Part shown: positions 63,076 to 64,000 of the stretch, piece by piece | Layout: each line of letters begins with the position of its first letter | How positions within the stretch are numbered: the stretch's first letter is position 1 | NCBI GenBank assembly: GCA_024743405.1 | Contig: JANSWP010000033.1 | Location: 1-64,000 of the forward strand | DNA length: 64,000 nucleotides | Reading direction: 5' to 3' | Origin: Bacteroidota bacterium | Lineage (GTDB): Bacteria > Bacteroidota > Bacteroidia > Chitinophagales > Saprospiraceae | Notes under the pieces: model-generated | Database searches by the model: none | Told to the model about the DNA's origin: nothing | Seen by the model: only the letters and a program-made list of their open reading frames with translations | Translations under genes and position numbers: made by a program

Positions 63076-64000
63076 TTACTGAATAATTTGGGCATTTTAT
63101 ATCATAAGACTGGAAACCAGGACTCCACAGAAATTTGTTTGAAGGAGGCAAAAGATATTCGCGAAAAAATAGGGGGAAAAGAAAATCCAGACTATGCCAA
63201 TACACTCGAAGATTTGGCAATTTTTTATTCTGAAACCGGAAAAAATGAAGAAGCGCTAAAACTCCAATTAGAAGCTGAAAAAATTTATAAAAAAGCGTTG
63301 GGAGAAAAACACCCACGCTATGCTCAATGCCTAAAATATTTAGCTGAATTTTATTTAAATCTCCGTCAATTTGACAGCGCCGAGCCATTAATTATCCATG
63401 CTAATACAATCCAAAAAGAGATTTTGACCAATGCTTCTCGTCATCTTTCAGAAAGAGAATTGAGTGCGCATACCCAATTGTTTTCGGAAGATTTGAATCT
63501 CCTTTATTCTTTATGTCAAACCAATAATACCGCCCAAAATTCGCTTGTTAATACCGCTTTCGATAATGCACTTTTTCAGAAAGGATTTTTATTGATGGCA
63601 TCCCAACGAGTCAAGAATTTGGCGCTTACGGATTCCGCCTCTACCATGCAATTTGAGCGATTGATCGCTTTTCATCGTCGATTGAGTGATGAATATGTTG
63701 CCTCACAGGTTGACCCAAAAAAGATAATGGAGCTAGAGAAAAAGGTAAATGTTTTGGAAAAAACAATAACAAGAGATGTAGCAGGTTTTGGAGAAGCCTT
63801 AAGGCAAGTCAATTGGAAGGAAGTGAAAGCGAAATTAAAACCAGAAGAGGCTGCTATTGAGTTCGTTCATTATAATTTTTTAACTCCCGATTGGACAGAT
63901 AGCGTAATGTATGCCGCATTAATCATTCGCCCTGACTGGGAAGAGCCAAAGTTTATTCCCCTTTTTGAAGAGGAATCAATGGATTCCCTATTAAGTATCC
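63076..64000 (+). pseudogene. Continuation of the TPR-CHAT gene after the amber codon (partial at window edge)
   Basis: From 63076 the same frame is open for 308 codons to the window end with no further stop. It continues the TPR array (LLNNLGILYHKTGNQDS, DYANTLEDLAIFYSETGKNEEALKLQLEA), then a helical linker, and the beginning of a CHAT protease domain (VNWKEVKAKLKPEEAAIEFVHY, YAALIIRPDWEEPKFIPLFEE). The catalytic His and Cys of CHAT would lie beyond the edge. The intact frame and protein-like sequence mean the interruption is recent or not real. Confidence 0.75.

Noticed and set aside
61975-64000. TPR-CHAT protein considered as part of a type III-E CRISPR (craspase) system
   Set aside because: No CRISPR array or Cas gene is visible nearby, and the protein has a signal peptide, so it is exported.

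Overview
The window reads as a chromosome segment of a Bacteroidota bacterium, most likely in the Saprospiria (Lewinella/Haliscomenobacter-like). The evidence is the low G+C content; many secreted proteins ending in type IX secretion (T9SS) sorting domains of type A and type B; SprB repeats; TAnnTTTG-type promoter elements; frequent GTG/TTG starts without clear Shine-Dalgarno sites; and several caspase-like, TPR/CHAT and cohesin-like proteins. No rRNA, tRNA, CRISPR array, prophage or complete insertion sequence was recognised.

Layout. 1-1361: edge of a minus-strand gene, then an ECF sigma factor translationally coupled to a membrane-anchored OmpA-domain protein. 1855-3816: T9SS type B secreted protein. 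4108-7746: SNF2 helicase divergent from a small putative PD-(D/E)XK nuclease across a long palindrome. 7901-10486: Wzz-like chain-length protein plus O-antigen ligase-like protein. 11074-21259: a block with a WD40-caspase protein, an M48-TPR metalloprotease, a caspase-TPR protein and a FecR-like secreted protein. 21724-23393: lipoprotein and VOC protein. 23933-31402: a 2208-residue T9SS adhesin with 20 tandem 84-residue domains, followed by a small secreted cohesin-like protein. 31505-35206: nucleoid-associated protein, M43 metalloprotease, small secreted protein. 35361-38666: TetR regulator divergent from a SulP transporter/beta-carbonic anhydrase pair, probably for bicarbonate uptake. 39472-42631: two lipoproteins and a MATE transporter. 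42956-49983: UvrA and a large AsmA-like protein. 50579-61309: Omp28/T9SS protein, LptF/G-like permease with a lysine-rich insert, PAP2 phosphatase, CUB-domain T9SS type B protein and SprB-repeat T9SS type A protein. 61975-64000: a TPR-CHAT protein interrupted by one in-frame amber codon and running off the window.

Between genes lie several families of palindromic, MITE-like elements, some in two or three related copies, plus decayed gene ends (T9SS sorting-domain tails and an AraC-type DNA-binding domain). The most unusual items are the caspase/M48/FecR-like block, the amber-interrupted TPR-CHAT gene, the giant disulfide-patterned repeat adhesin beside a free cohesin-like protein, the SNF2/nuclease divergent pair, and the cross-shaped palindrome at 21415-21632.
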